Source of the DNA: Hsuehochloa calcarea
Lineage: Eukaryota; Streptophyta; Magnoliopsida; Poales; Poaceae
Assembly (NCBI GenBank): GCA_036346395.1
Contig: CM070606.1
Span: forward strand, 17,346,915 to 17,410,914
Length of the DNA: 64,000 nucleotides
Reading direction: 5' to 3'
The notes beneath the pieces were generated by a model. It was not told where the DNA came from. It searched no databases and was given only the letters and a program-made list of their open reading frames with translations. This document shows positions 21,178-30,819 of the stretch, piece after piece (position 1 is the first letter of the stretch; each line of letters opens with the position of its first letter). The translations under genes and the position numbers were made by a program.

Positions 21178-21919
21178 ATGGAGAGCACTATGGAGGACTT
21201 GCCGCTGAACTTTGTAAGTTGTTGCAAGTACTTGGAGGATTTATCACGCGATGTACCGTGGCAGTGCTTGGATCGTGAACGGTCGAGACCGTGTAGTAAT
21301 TTGTCGTTTGACCATCTACGCTAGGAAGGACACCAAGGCAAGCAAGCCCTTGAACATCTCATCTCGGAGGAGTATCTGGAAGAAAGCAATCCAGGAATCT
21401 TCACGCCTCGCCATGCTGAGGATCTGCAACATCTACGCTCGAGAGCTTCGAGACACTCTTTTCAGTTACCATCCTCGCTCTTCCGCCGTGTATCTTGCTG
21501 CACGCTACCAGTCTACGGAAGGAGAAGGCAATGCCACTGTTGTGCATCTTGCCCAGTTCGCCGCTGCTCAGGAGGAATCATTGGAGTTAGCCACCACAGA
21601 GCTACAGTGTGTCTACGAGACCCTTCAGAGAGGAGAAGAAAGGATCACCATCCTGGAAGAAACTCTCTATGGACAACACGATCACGAGGAAGACCCTAAA
21701 GAGGAGGAAGACCCTGAAGAAGAAGAGCCAGAAGAAGCTGAGGAGCCAGAAGAGCCGGAAGAACCAGTAGAGCTAGAGGAGCCAGCTATATCTGCATCAG
21801 GGACGCCTACTCCTGTTGCACCAGGACATCAAGATCAGTTTGCAAAGATGCCAGCTCGTTTCCAGGTCTACAGCAGGCGGGAGCACCGTCAGTGCTACGG
21901 AGGCTATCTCATCGAGTAG
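21178..21919 (+). pseudogene. Extra ORF upstream of gag (ORF0-like), element E
   Basis: I do not recognise a defined family. The ATG at 21178 (MESTMEDLPL) opens about 40 codons, and a frame change near 21250 leads into a 222-codon open stretch ending at 21919. The middle contains LARYQSTEGEGNATVVHLAQ, then a coiled-coil-like block (EESLELATTELQCVYETL, EERITILEETLYG). A very acidic tail follows, with about 25 Glu/Pro-rich residues in repeated EEPEE-type units. Its place between PBS and gag, in the sense orientation, matches the extra ORF of element B (38040-38756). Plant retrotransposons with additional ORFs of unknown role are known. A nuclear or particle role would be speculation. Confidence 0.6.
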
Positions 21920-22177
21920 TCTGTTCGAGTCTTCAGGCTTAGCTAGTCTTAAGTTTATGAGTCGCCCTTTAGGCAGTAGCTTGTGTGCCTAGGTTCGCTC
22001 TAAATTTCCTGTGTGCAAGTATGAGCTGCAGAGGCCCTTAGGTATTTGTTACAAGCCATACTATTATCTTAATTAATATAAGAGTTTCAGTTGAGTTTTC
22101 TTGAAGTGTGTTCGTTGGGTTTTACCTACCCCCGCTTAGTTCTAAACTTATCTTGTGCTTGCTACCTTATCTAACCC
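21920..22177 (+). other. Spacer between ORF0 and gag in element E
   Basis: The 258 bp are AT-rich, without a reading frame. They contain TTTTCTTG...TTTTACCTACCCCC before the gag ATG. No feature beyond a possible leader or intron-like character is seen. Confidence 0.4.
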
Positions 22178-23283
22178 ATGGAGCCTCACCAGATGGTTCA
22201 GACTCGTCAAGCTGCTGCAAGTGGTTCCGGTACCCCAGTGTCAGAAGGTCTGGAGCAAATCCCCACAGAAACAGTTCCGCCTCAAGCACCTTCAGTTGAT
22301 TTGTAGAATTTTGGAGCATTCATGGCAGCCTAGACTCAGCTGATGTATACCATGATGAACCAGATACAAGCTATGAACAACCATAACAACAACAACCAGC
22401 ATCACAATGGAGCCCCAGTTGCTCATAATCACAATGGATCATCCAAGTTGGCCGAGTTCATGAGGACCCATCCACTAACATTTTCCGGACATGTCTCACC
22501 AGTGGATGCTGATGATTGGCTTCATGTCATTGAGAGGAAACTGCTGATCAATCAATGCAGCGATCATGAGAAAGTCTTGTACGCCACTCACCAGATGGAA
22601 GGCATAGCTGCCGAATGGTGGGAAAAATTTTGCGCAGCACATGAGAGGCCACAAGACATTACCTGGGAAGAGTTCTCCACTGCTTTTCGCCAGTACCATG
22701 TGCCAGAAGGAATTATGGATTTGAAGAAGGACGAGTTCCGTGCTCTCAAGCAAGGAGGGTTGTCAGTGACAGATAACCTCAACAAGTTTTCTCAACTTGC
22801 TCATTATGCTGCAGAAGATGTCGCCACTGACAATGCTCGTCAGAGTCGTTTTCTGAAAGGATTGAACACCGGACTTCAAGTCAACTTGATTGCCTATACC
22901 TTTCCTAATTTCCAAGAGATGATCAACAAAGCCTTGATTCTCGAGGATAAACGCAAGGAATTGGAAGATCATCGCAAGCGCCGAATGGCTCAACAAGGAA
23001 GTCACCAACCACAGTTGAAGGCAAGAATGATTTCACCGTAGTTCACCGTTTTGCACCGCATAATTCTATCAGGCCACCTACACCAACCTCAGCACCTCAT
23101 CCAGTTACTTAGAACTTTCGCAATCCTGCACCAGTTAACCCCAATACAGGAAGCAACCCACAGAGTGTACCCAGAGTTTGTTTCACCTGTCGTCAGCCAG
23201 GCCACTTCACCAATCGTTGTCCGCAGAATGGAACTATCACATCAGTACGTTTCATCCTTGGAACTACACCAGCCGAGACACCA
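22178..23283 (+). pseudogene. gag of element E
   Basis: The ATG at 22178 starts MEPHQMVQTRQAAASG. The frame is interrupted by in-frame TAG codons at 22304, 22331 and 23039, each at a position where related Gags are consistent with Gln. The capsid-like domain is otherwise intact: LTFSGHVSPVDADDWL, DHEKVLYATHQMEG, WWEKFCAAHERP, TWEEFSTAFRQYHVP and LNKFSQLAHYAAEDVATD. A zinc knuckle CFTCRQPGHFTNRC (23179-23220) has a correct C-x2-C-x4-H-x4-C pattern but is in another frame, so an indel lies between 23041 and 23179. Asn/His-rich low complexity is present near 22380-22430. Confidence 0.9.
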
Positions 23284-24617
23284 GTGCAAGGCAACCATAA
23301 AGGAACTTCTCAAGCTACCGGTCAATCCGGAGGAGCATCGCAATCAGTGGTCAGAGGTCGTATCAACCATGTCACTCTGAAAGGAGCCCAGAAAGCACCC
23401 GACGTTGTACTGGGTAAGTTTCTGGTAAATTCAGTACCTGCATCAGTTCTGTTTGCTTCTGGAGCTTCGCATTCGTTTGTTTCTGAAGCTTTTGCAACTA
23501 AGAATAACTTGGAGGTTATGCATCTTAAGCATACTCTGCTAGTCCAGTCGCCTGGAGCAGAGCTAAGTTCTAAAGTGGGATGTTTAGGAGCTAAGTTACT
23601 CATAGCTGGAGTTTAGTTTCTAGCCAACCTAATAGTTCTAGACACCCAGACCATAGATGTCATTCTTGGCATGGATTGGTTATCCAAGCACAAAGCTGTG
23701 TTAGATTGTGGCCGAAGAGCCGTAACAATCGAGGATACTAATGGAAGAAAAGTGGAGTTCCTAGCCACCTCAGTGCGTGATGGACATTTGGTAGTCAAGA
23801 GTTTAAAGACAGTTTACTTGGAAGATGTAGCTGTAGTCAAGGATTATCCAGATGTGTTTCCAGAAGAATTACCAGGAATGCCACCAGACCGTGATATTGA
23901 GTTTGTCATTGATCTAGTGCCAAGAACAGCACCGATTTGTAAGAGACCCTATCGGATGCCAGCCGATGAACTTATGGAAATGAAAAGCAGATAGAAGAAC
24001 TTCTTGAGAAAGGATTTGTAAGACCTAGTTCGTCGCCATGGGGAGCGCTAGTTTTGTTCGTTAAGAAGAAAAATAGAAGCATGAGAATGTGCATTGATTA
24101 CCGTTCTCTCAATGAAATCACCATCAAGAACAAGTCACCATCAAGAACAAGTACCTATTGCCTCGAATTGACGATTTGTTCGATCAGTTGAAAGGAGCCA
24201 GAGTGTTCTCAAAGATCGATATGCGATTAGGATACCACCAGTTGAAGATCTGCGCAAAGGATATACCGAAGACCGTTTTCTCAAAGCGTTATGGACATTA
24301 TGAGTTTCTAGTCATGTCTTTTGGTCTGACTAATGCCCCTGGCCTATTTCATGAACATGATGAACAAGGTATCATGGAATACTTCGACAAGTTTGTGGTA
24401 GTGTTCATTAATGATATTTTGGCATACTCAAAGTCAGAAGAAGAGCATGTTGAACATCTGAGATTATTCCTGGAGAAACTCAAAGAGCATCAGTTATACG
24501 CCAAGTTCAGTAAGTGTGACATTTGGAAGAAGAAAGTTGATTTCCTCGGTCATGTGATGACAACCGAAGGAGTAGCAGTTGACCCCGGAAAGGTTAAAGT
24601 TGAATTGCATTGGCAGC
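23284..24617 (+). pseudogene. pol of element E, protease and RT part
   Basis: The protease motif reads LFASGASHSFVS: the codon at 23455-23457 is GCT (Ala) where the catalytic Asp is expected. A TAG at 23614 interrupts before VILGMDWLSKHKA. RT starts near 23860 (EELPGMPPDRDIEFVIDL, RRPYRMP-like). A 17 bp tandem duplication at 24118-24151 breaks the frame. The catalytic motif is FINDILAYS (24404 on), with Asn in the first Asp position. The sequence stops at 24618 where element G begins. Both the protease and polymerase centres are therefore damaged by substitution, in addition to frame breaks. Confidence 0.9.
24118..24151 (+). repeat. 17 bp tandem duplication in RT of element E
   Basis: TCACCATCAAGAACAAG occurs twice in direct succession (24118-24134, 24135-24151). 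It adds 17 bp and shifts the RT frame. A replication-slippage or assembly event is possible. Confidence 0.9.
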
Positions 24618-24757
24618 ATGATGAGGACATCGACCTTAAGGATACAACCTCTGCTTCAGCCTGCTGCACTGCATCCTCTACTTCCTTTACTTCACCAACA
24701 TCTTCTCCAATTGGATTTTCGGCTAATGCAATGCCATATTACCCAATTGGATTGAGC

Positions 24758-24820
24758 TACGTCTACATGCCATGGTGCTACATCTACATGCCATGGTACT
24801 ATGTGTACATGCCATGGTGC
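24758..24820 (+). repeat. Three 21 bp tandem units in LTR G (5')
   Basis: Units 24758-24778, 24779-24799 and 24800-24820 each encode a seven-residue word of the type YVYMPWC. The 3' LTR has the same array at 30110-30172. The unit is a multiple of three and keeps the frame open. Confidence 0.9.
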
Positions 24821-25177
24821 TACTACATGTGCCAAGCAGGAGTTCAAGCTGGATACATTTTGGTCAGATCAGTTCGGAATCAACTGCTTTGTGGCACCAA
24901 CTTAAAACAGCGTAACTTTTGCAAACGGAATCCGATTCGGGTGATCTTGGGCTTGTTGGAAAGCTTATTCCGAGACCTTTCCAACAGATCTAGCCTCACC
25001 TCCAAATTTGTGAGGACCCCGGAATATTGGAGTTTTATACCAAATTAATAATCATACCAAAAGCAAAATTTTTAATCAGATCTAGCCTCACCTCCAAATT
25101 CCTTCTAGACGGATTGCAATCATCAAAGAAGATGTTATATCACTTGATTGGGCCAACTTTGAGCTTTGTAATCATCT

Positions 25178-25289
25178 TCCAACTCAATAATATTAACCTT
25201 TTACTTAACCAACACGCGCCCATACATCTGCGTGTGGAAGTACACAGGGCTTGAATTGGGCCGTCGAGTTCACCTTAATCAACCTGCAC
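25178..25289 (-). repeat. Inverted match to the LTR of element B
   Basis: Read in reverse complement, this matches 47227-47345 (and 36424-36530) of the B LTR at roughly nine in ten positions, including AATATTATTGAGTTGG, TACTTCCACACGCAG and CGACGGCCCAATTCAAG. It shows that B-type LTR sequence is inserted in antisense inside LTR G. Confidence 0.75.
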
Positions 25290-26345
25290 AAGACAGGTCC
25301 TTAATTGCTACTCCTCCCCTTGGTGGCTTGGCGCGTTCGCCAGCCGAAGTTCTCCTGGCGTCCCCGGTCCGCCCGGATCTGGTTCTTCCTCGAGGGATCG
25401 GGTCCCCCCCGGTTCGGTCCAAAGCTCACCACGGCGCGGCCTACTCGATCTTCTGCGCTGCACCTCTTGGACTCGACTTGGCCTATCTACTCCCCTCTGG
25501 TGCCCTTCTCAACGGTGCTCCCTCCTCCCGTGCTTCTGACTCACGATGCTTCTTTCCTCCTCTTGCTCTGGCTTCCTTCCTCCTCTTGCTCTGGTCTTCT
25601 TCTTTCTTGGCTTGCCTTCGGTGGTTGCGACATCGATTAATAATGGTGATCCTTGGCTTGGCTTGGCATGATGATTTGCTCTGGACTTTGGCTTGATTGC
25701 CTTGCTTACGAGAAGAAATGGAAATGGGGTTGGTGACCATGAGGAAATCTCGGAAAAGGTGGTTCTCTGCTGTTTACATTTAGTACCACCCATGCATTTG
25801 GTTCATTTAGTTTTGTGGCTCCTTGTTCCCTATTTAAGGAGTTCGCACCCCTAGTTTTCTTGGATTTTGTTTAGTTAAAAGTTAGCCTTGTTGCAACTAA
25901 CGTGTATTGGCTTGTGTCGAGTAGACCAACCATAATACCACTTTCGAAATCCCAATTTCAATAATTCAATCTTTATTTGCAATTTTAGATTGTTTTATAT
26001 TGTTCTTGCGTGCTTCTTGGTGTATATTTACAAATGCAAAGATTATGAAATGCTTAAGAAATAACAAATATAATATAAAATGCAATCGACCTTCTAGTCA
26101 TCAAAAGAAGATGTTATATCACTTGTCGAGTCAAGTACCACCTCACTGGTTCATTTAGTTTTGTGGCTATTTGTGCATGGTTGATAACGACTTGTCAATC
26201 GGTTTTGCGATTGCGTGGTTTGAGCCTTGCGTGTTCATAGCCGAGATAACGACTCGAGTTGAGCGGCGCCTCGTCGAGTTGACGACGGACTTATCGTTCT
26301 CATCGAAAGATCGGGCCAACAAATCAAACCTTAGGTTTCATCAGG

Positions 26346-26357
26346 TGGTATCAGAGC
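26346..26357 (+). other. Primer-binding site of element G
   Basis: TGGTATCAGAGC, a perfect 12-base match, lies two bases after the LTR end. Confidence 0.95.
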
Positions 26358-27844
26358 TACAGTTCTTCAGTGAGAGTTTCCTATTTTTCTAGTAGTAGAT
26401 TCATTGTTCATACCTAGAGTCCAGAAAATTGCCCCAAAAAAAATTACATCTATCATCCATACCGAGCCCTTTGAGCCTTTGCAATTTTTTCTTTTCAGTT
26501 TGCTTGTTGAATCTTTGGTTGCATTGTCATGTCTAGATGCCGATCTTTAGCTCTAGTTATTGTCTAGTTGGTCGTTGTCTAGATTGCTTCTCGTGTTTTT
26601 CCTTCGCGTCGCTTGATCGTTGTTTTAGGGTTCATAGTTTTTACATCTAAACATAAAATTCGTGGGTTAGAACTCCTCTAACCTGCCCCAAAAAAAGAGA
26701 GAACACTTTGCTGTTTTTTTTTGCGACTCGCAGAAAATCCTAGGGCCAGAAAAATAATAGAAGGAGAAAAAGGCCGCCACACAAAACAAAAGTCATGGTA
26801 GAAAAAAAAACAATCTTACACCAAAAACTAGTGAAAATTGGTGGAGCCTTTCTACATATAGCCACAAGCTTGCATAAAAAGTTTCAGCAAGATTAGCCCA
26901 CGGAATCAAAAGATATAGCAATTTAAATATGGAAACCGAGTTGGTTTCCAGTCCGAGTACGATTCCGTTTCCGATAGACCTTTAGTAAAACGAGCATAAC
27001 TTTTGCATATGGTGTCCGATTTGGACGTTCTTGGACTCGTTGGAAAGCTAACAACGAGGCACATACTTTCCACTTAATGCCAATGTCTCCCTTCAGGGAA
27101 CCCAAAATCGGTCATTTTCGGCTCCGAATTCGCGTCACAAGTTTTCGGTTTCGAATTTTGCCGTTTCTTTCAGTCTTCCCTTCAGAATTTGGGGTTCGCC
27201 TCAACTGCAAAGTTGTAGATCTCATCGAAACCTTTAAACAAGTATATATAAGCCATATAAAACTTTGTTTTTCATCTCTCGAGACTAACTATTGTTTTCT
27301 GCTTAAACAAAAGGGCTGTATACGCTGCACGTTATTCCATTTTTGTGCTCTACATCGTGTGAACCATCTTGTGCCCTACAAAGAAGTTTGAGTAGTTGGT
27401 TAGCGTCTCTCCTAGCACTTGTTGTGAGGTTTTCCATTGCTTACATCAAGTCACATTTATCTTTCCGTGTGCGTACATACACATCTCTTAGTGGGGCTTT
27501 GATTAGCTAAACTTTTATTAGACTAGTATCAGCACTTGTGACTAGTACTTTGAACTGCTTATCAACTTTGCATGCTGAATTTAATAATTGCTATTCCATT
27601 GCTACATACTAGCCTTCCGAGCTCCACTTCCTACTAACTCAGCAGGTGTCGTTCCTCGCAATCGTTGGGCTGATCACAAGTGGGAGTATCACGAACCAAC
27701 CACCGGTAGTACCACTTCCTTCTTTGCATTGGTAGGCTGGTAGAACTGGGTATAAGCTTTAGTGTGAGCGACTTGTGAAACTCCAAAACCTAGTAGTTCA
27801 TAGGGACATATACACTTTGATTGGTTCTTTGTTTTCTACTAACA
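26358..27844 (+). other. Long leader of element G
   Basis: About 1.5 kb lie between PBS and gag without a sustained frame. The leader includes another copy of the CATAACTTTTGCATATGG ... TCGTTGGAAAGCTA motif (26993-27051), which also occurs in its own LTRs. Poly-A-rich stretches occur at 26690-26820. A packaging function is possible but not shown. Confidence 0.5.
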
Positions 27845-29215
27845 ATGACAGGGTCACATGGATCTACACATGGTGTAGACAATAACGACCACTCTTTAGG
27901 GCATACTGGTGAGGGATCTTTCACCCCTCGCACGAGAGAGCTCATGCGGCACATTGAGCACTCACTCGGTGAGAGTGTTCGCGATGCCTTGGATAAGATC
28001 AATGACAATCTCGTGGCGCTCCACACACGCGTTGCGCTCCTTGAGTGTCAGCCACTTGCTGACAACAGGACCCATGATCATGAGCCAAGAGTGGAGGACC
28101 CTCCTTCTCGCCGCGCACCACCTCCTGCTCGCCGCACACCACCTGCGGTCCGCTCTTGGGCAGATGAGGTGGAAGAAGAAGATGTGAACAATTACACTAC
28201 TGATACGGAAATAGATGGAGCCAATATGCACAATGATCGTAACCATCGTCGGCTTCGTCATAATCGTCAAGGTAGGGGACAAAATCAACGTGAGGTACGT
28301 GACCATAATAATGCATTTGGTAAAATTAAATTCACTATGCCTTCTTTTGCTTAAAAATATGATCCTTATGCTTATCTCACGTGGGAGCTTAAGTTAGAAC
28401 AAAAATTTGCTTGTCATGAATTCCCTGAATATAAGAAAGTTAGAGCTGCTACTAGTGAGTTTTCTGATTTTGCATCTATTTGGTGGAGTGAATATGGTCG
28501 TACTCATCAGGACATACGTAGAACATGCAATGCTTTGAAAAGAGCAATGAGACATAGATTTGTACCTTAATATTATTCTCATGATTTGCTGAATAAATTA
28601 CAACGTTTAAGACAAGGTAGTAGTTCTGTAGAGGATTATTATCAAGAATTACAAACTGGTTTATTGCTTTGTGGTTTAGATGAAACTGAAGATACTAAGA
28701 TGGCTAGATTTTTAGGAGGTTTAAGCCGAGAAATTCAGGACATACTTGATTATAAAGAATACAATTCTATCACTCGTTTGTTCCATCTTGCTTGCAAAGC
28801 TGAAAGAGAAGTGCAGGGTCGACAGTCTCGCCCTATGGGCAATTTTGGAGGATCTTTTGTAGGTCGGCCAAGTCAGCAACAACACGTGGCACCCTCCTAA
28901 AGCCATGTGCCCCCTTCTGCCCCTTCCACTCCTGTGCATGTCCCTAATGCAAGCAAATCAACACAGGTACAAGTCCCTACAAAAAGAGCTTCGTCCGTTG
29001 CTTCGACAGGGTGATCTAGAGATGTACAATGTCACTGTTGCAAAGGATTTGGGCACTTGATGCGTGATTTCCCAAGTTAGCGAGCTTTACTTATTAAGGA
29101 CAATGGTGAGTACACTTCAGCTAGCGATATTGAGGAAGAACATGTTTTGGTTGCAACTAACAATGCAGGTGACGAAACTGAGGAAGAACATATAAGCCAT
29201 GAGGCCTCTGACATG
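27845..29215 (+). pseudogene. gag of element G (chromovirus type)
   Basis: The ATG at 27845 opens MTGSHGSTHGVDNNDHS. An N-terminal part with PPSRRAPPPARRTPPAV and an acidic SWADEVEEEDV is followed by the capsid-like domain: YDPYAYLTWELKLEQKF, ATSEFSDFASIWWSEYG, MRHRFVP, LLNKLQRLRQGSSSVEDYY, MARFLGGLSREIQDIL and LFHLACKAEREVQGR. The zinc knuckle near 29030-29071 keeps the first cysteines and the His but has Phe for the last Cys. In-frame stops at about 28352, 28568, 28898, 29011, 29078 and 29216 are mostly of C-to-T type. Frame shifts are few compared with element A. Confidence 0.85.
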
Positions 29216-29239
29216 TAACAATGCTTAGTTGTCCAACGT

Positions 29240-30019
29240 GTGCTAAGTGCCCAAATAGAGCTTGTTGAACAAAATCAACGTCATATTTTGTTTCAATCCA
29301 AGTTCGTCATTAAGGAACGTTCATGTAGAGTCATCATTGATGGCGGAAGTTGCAACAACCTTGCTAGCATAGACATGGTCGAGAAGCTTGGCTTGACCAC
29401 AGCACAACACCCTCATCCATAATACATTCAATGGTTGAATTCTTGTGGTAAGTTGAAGGTGACTAAACTTGTGCGCGTACATTTTTCTATTAGATCATAT
29501 CATGACTATGTTGATTGCGATGTCGTACCTATGCAAGCATGCTCATTATTATTAGGTAGACCTAGGCAATATGATAGATATACTGAACATCATGGTAGAT
29601 CTAATCATTATACTTTCACATATAAAGAAAGAAAAATCACTTTACTTCCAATGTCTCCTGCTGCCATATTACAGGATGAATTAGAAAGATATGAGAGAAC
29701 AAGTACGGAGAACACAAAAGATGATCATAAGATTATAGCTCCAAGTGAAATTAAATTGAAAGCTCTTGTTAAGTTAGCTACAAAATCTAATTGCATTGAT
29801 ATGGAAAAACATGAATATGAATGTCATACTATGATTTGCAAAGAATCTCAGTGTCCATTAGAAGAAGTGCATGTTTCTTTGCCTCCTGTTGCTACTAATC
29901 TTTTGCAGGAGAGTGATGACTTGGGGAAAACGAATGAATCGAGGACGACTCAAATTAAAGAAAGGGAGGATGATGAGGACATCGACTCTAAGGATACAAC
30001 CACTGCTTCAACCTGCTGA
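29240..30019 (+). pseudogene. Protease of element G fused to integrase-like tail
   Basis: The aspartic protease motif is VIIDGGSCNNLAS, with the Asp codon at 29339-29341 intact. It is followed by MVEKLGLTT and, after one stop near 29420, LLLGRPRQYDR and KERKITLLPMSP. The frame then runs through SLPPVATNLLQES, which in full-length chromoviruses lies at the start of RT, and directly into NESRTTQIKEREDDEDI, which resembles the extreme C-terminus of integrase overlapping the PPT and 3' LTR. RT, RNase H and integrase are thus missing and the joint is in frame. Confidence 0.75.
29957..29970 (+). other. Polypurine tract of element G
   Basis: AAAGAAAGGGAGGA ends immediately before the 3' LTR start TGATGAGG. 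It is also translated as part of the open frame. Confidence 0.85.
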
Positions 30020-30814
30020 ACTGCATCCTATACGTCCTTTACTTCACCAACATCTTCTCCAATTGGACTTTTGGCTAATGCAATGCCATATTACCCAATT
30101 GGATCGAGCTACGTCTACATGCCATGGTGCTACGTCTACATGCCATGCTACTATGTGCACATGCCATGGTGCTACTACATGTGCCAAGCAGGAATTCAAG
30201 CTGGATACATTTTGGTCAGATCAGTTCGGAATCAGCCTGACAACACCAACTTAAAACAGCGTAACTTTAGCAAACAGAATCCGATTCGGGTGATCTTGGG
30301 CTTGTTGGAAAGCATATTCTGTGACCTTTCCAACGGATCCATCCTCACCTCCAAATTCTTTATGGACTGATCATTTAGTACCACCCCGCTGGTTCATTTA
30401 GTTTAGTAGCTCCTTGTTCCCTATTTAAGGAGTTCGCACCTCTCAAGTTTTCTTGGATTTTGTTTAGTTAAAAGTTAGCCTTGTTGCAACTTCGTGTATT
30501 GGCTTGTGTCGACTAGACCAACCATAATACCGCTTTCGAAATCCCAATTTCAAAAATTCAATCTTTATTTGCAATTTTAGATTGCTTTATCTTGTTCTTG
30601 CGTGCTTCTTCGGTGTATGCAGGAATCCACCTACGTGGTCAGGTCAACCAGTTATTCGTGCACGGTTGATAACGACTTGTCAACCAGTTCAGCGATTGCG
30701 TGGTTTCGAGCCTTGCGTGTTTGTAGCCGAGATCGTCAGAGTTGAGCGATGCCTACCGGAATTATCGTTCTTATCGAAAGATCGGGCCAGCAAATCAAAC
30801 CTTAGGGTTCATCA
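29971..30814 (+). repeat. 3' LTR of element G
   Basis: It is 844 bp, starts TGATGAGGACATCGAC and ends GGGTTCATCA. It carries the 21 bp array (30110-30172), the GTAACTTTAGCAAACAGAAT motif (30260-30313) and a TATTTAAGG box near 30422. It has none of the insertions seen in the 5' LTR and likely represents the ancestral LTR size. Confidence 0.9.
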
Positions 30815-30819
30815 GAGCA

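Larger units (their letters stand above)
24619..26343 (+). repeat. 5' LTR of element G, enlarged and rearranged
   Basis: It is 1725 bp against 844 bp for the 3' LTR. Collinearity breaks after about 25010. A phrase AGATCTAGCCTCACCTCC is duplicated (24985 and 25079), about 670 bp of foreign DNA occupies roughly 25116-25785, and a further ~140 bp lies near 26025-26165. The foreign part contains a 110 bp inverted match to the B LTR (25178-25289) and a GC-rich segment (25290-25700). TATTTAAGG at 25831-25839 is a TATA-like box shared with the 3' LTR. Confidence 0.8.
24619..30814 (+). mobile_element. Element G: non-autonomous CRM-like gypsy element
   Basis: It has LTRs starting TGATGAGGACATCGAC and ending GGTTTCATCA/GGGTTCATCA, a perfect PBS, gag, protease, and a PPT directly before the 3' LTR. 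RT, RNase H and integrase are absent. It sits in the RT of element E. The flanks fit a GAGCA duplication: perfect at 30815-30819, and CAGCA at 24614-24618 on the left. The TGATGA LTR start, PPT overlap with coding sequence and Gag type resemble centromeric (CRM/CRR) chromoviruses, for which gag-only non-autonomous forms are known in rice. Assignment to that clade is inference. Confidence 0.85.

Noticed and set aside
21660..21800. Acidic Glu/Pro repeat as evidence for a chromatin protein
   Set aside because: The composition alone is not diagnostic, and the segment belongs to the ORF before gag of element E.
24158..25048. A 296-codon open frame that could be read as one novel protein
   Set aside because: It is the RT of element E fused by chance to the LTR of element G at 24619. 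The G insertion explains it.
25232..25696. A GC-rich open frame of 154 codons, possibly a captured host exon
   Set aside because: Several overlapping frames are open on both strands, residues are mostly Leu/Pro/Ser/Arg, no domain is recognisable, and it lies inside a rearranged LTR.
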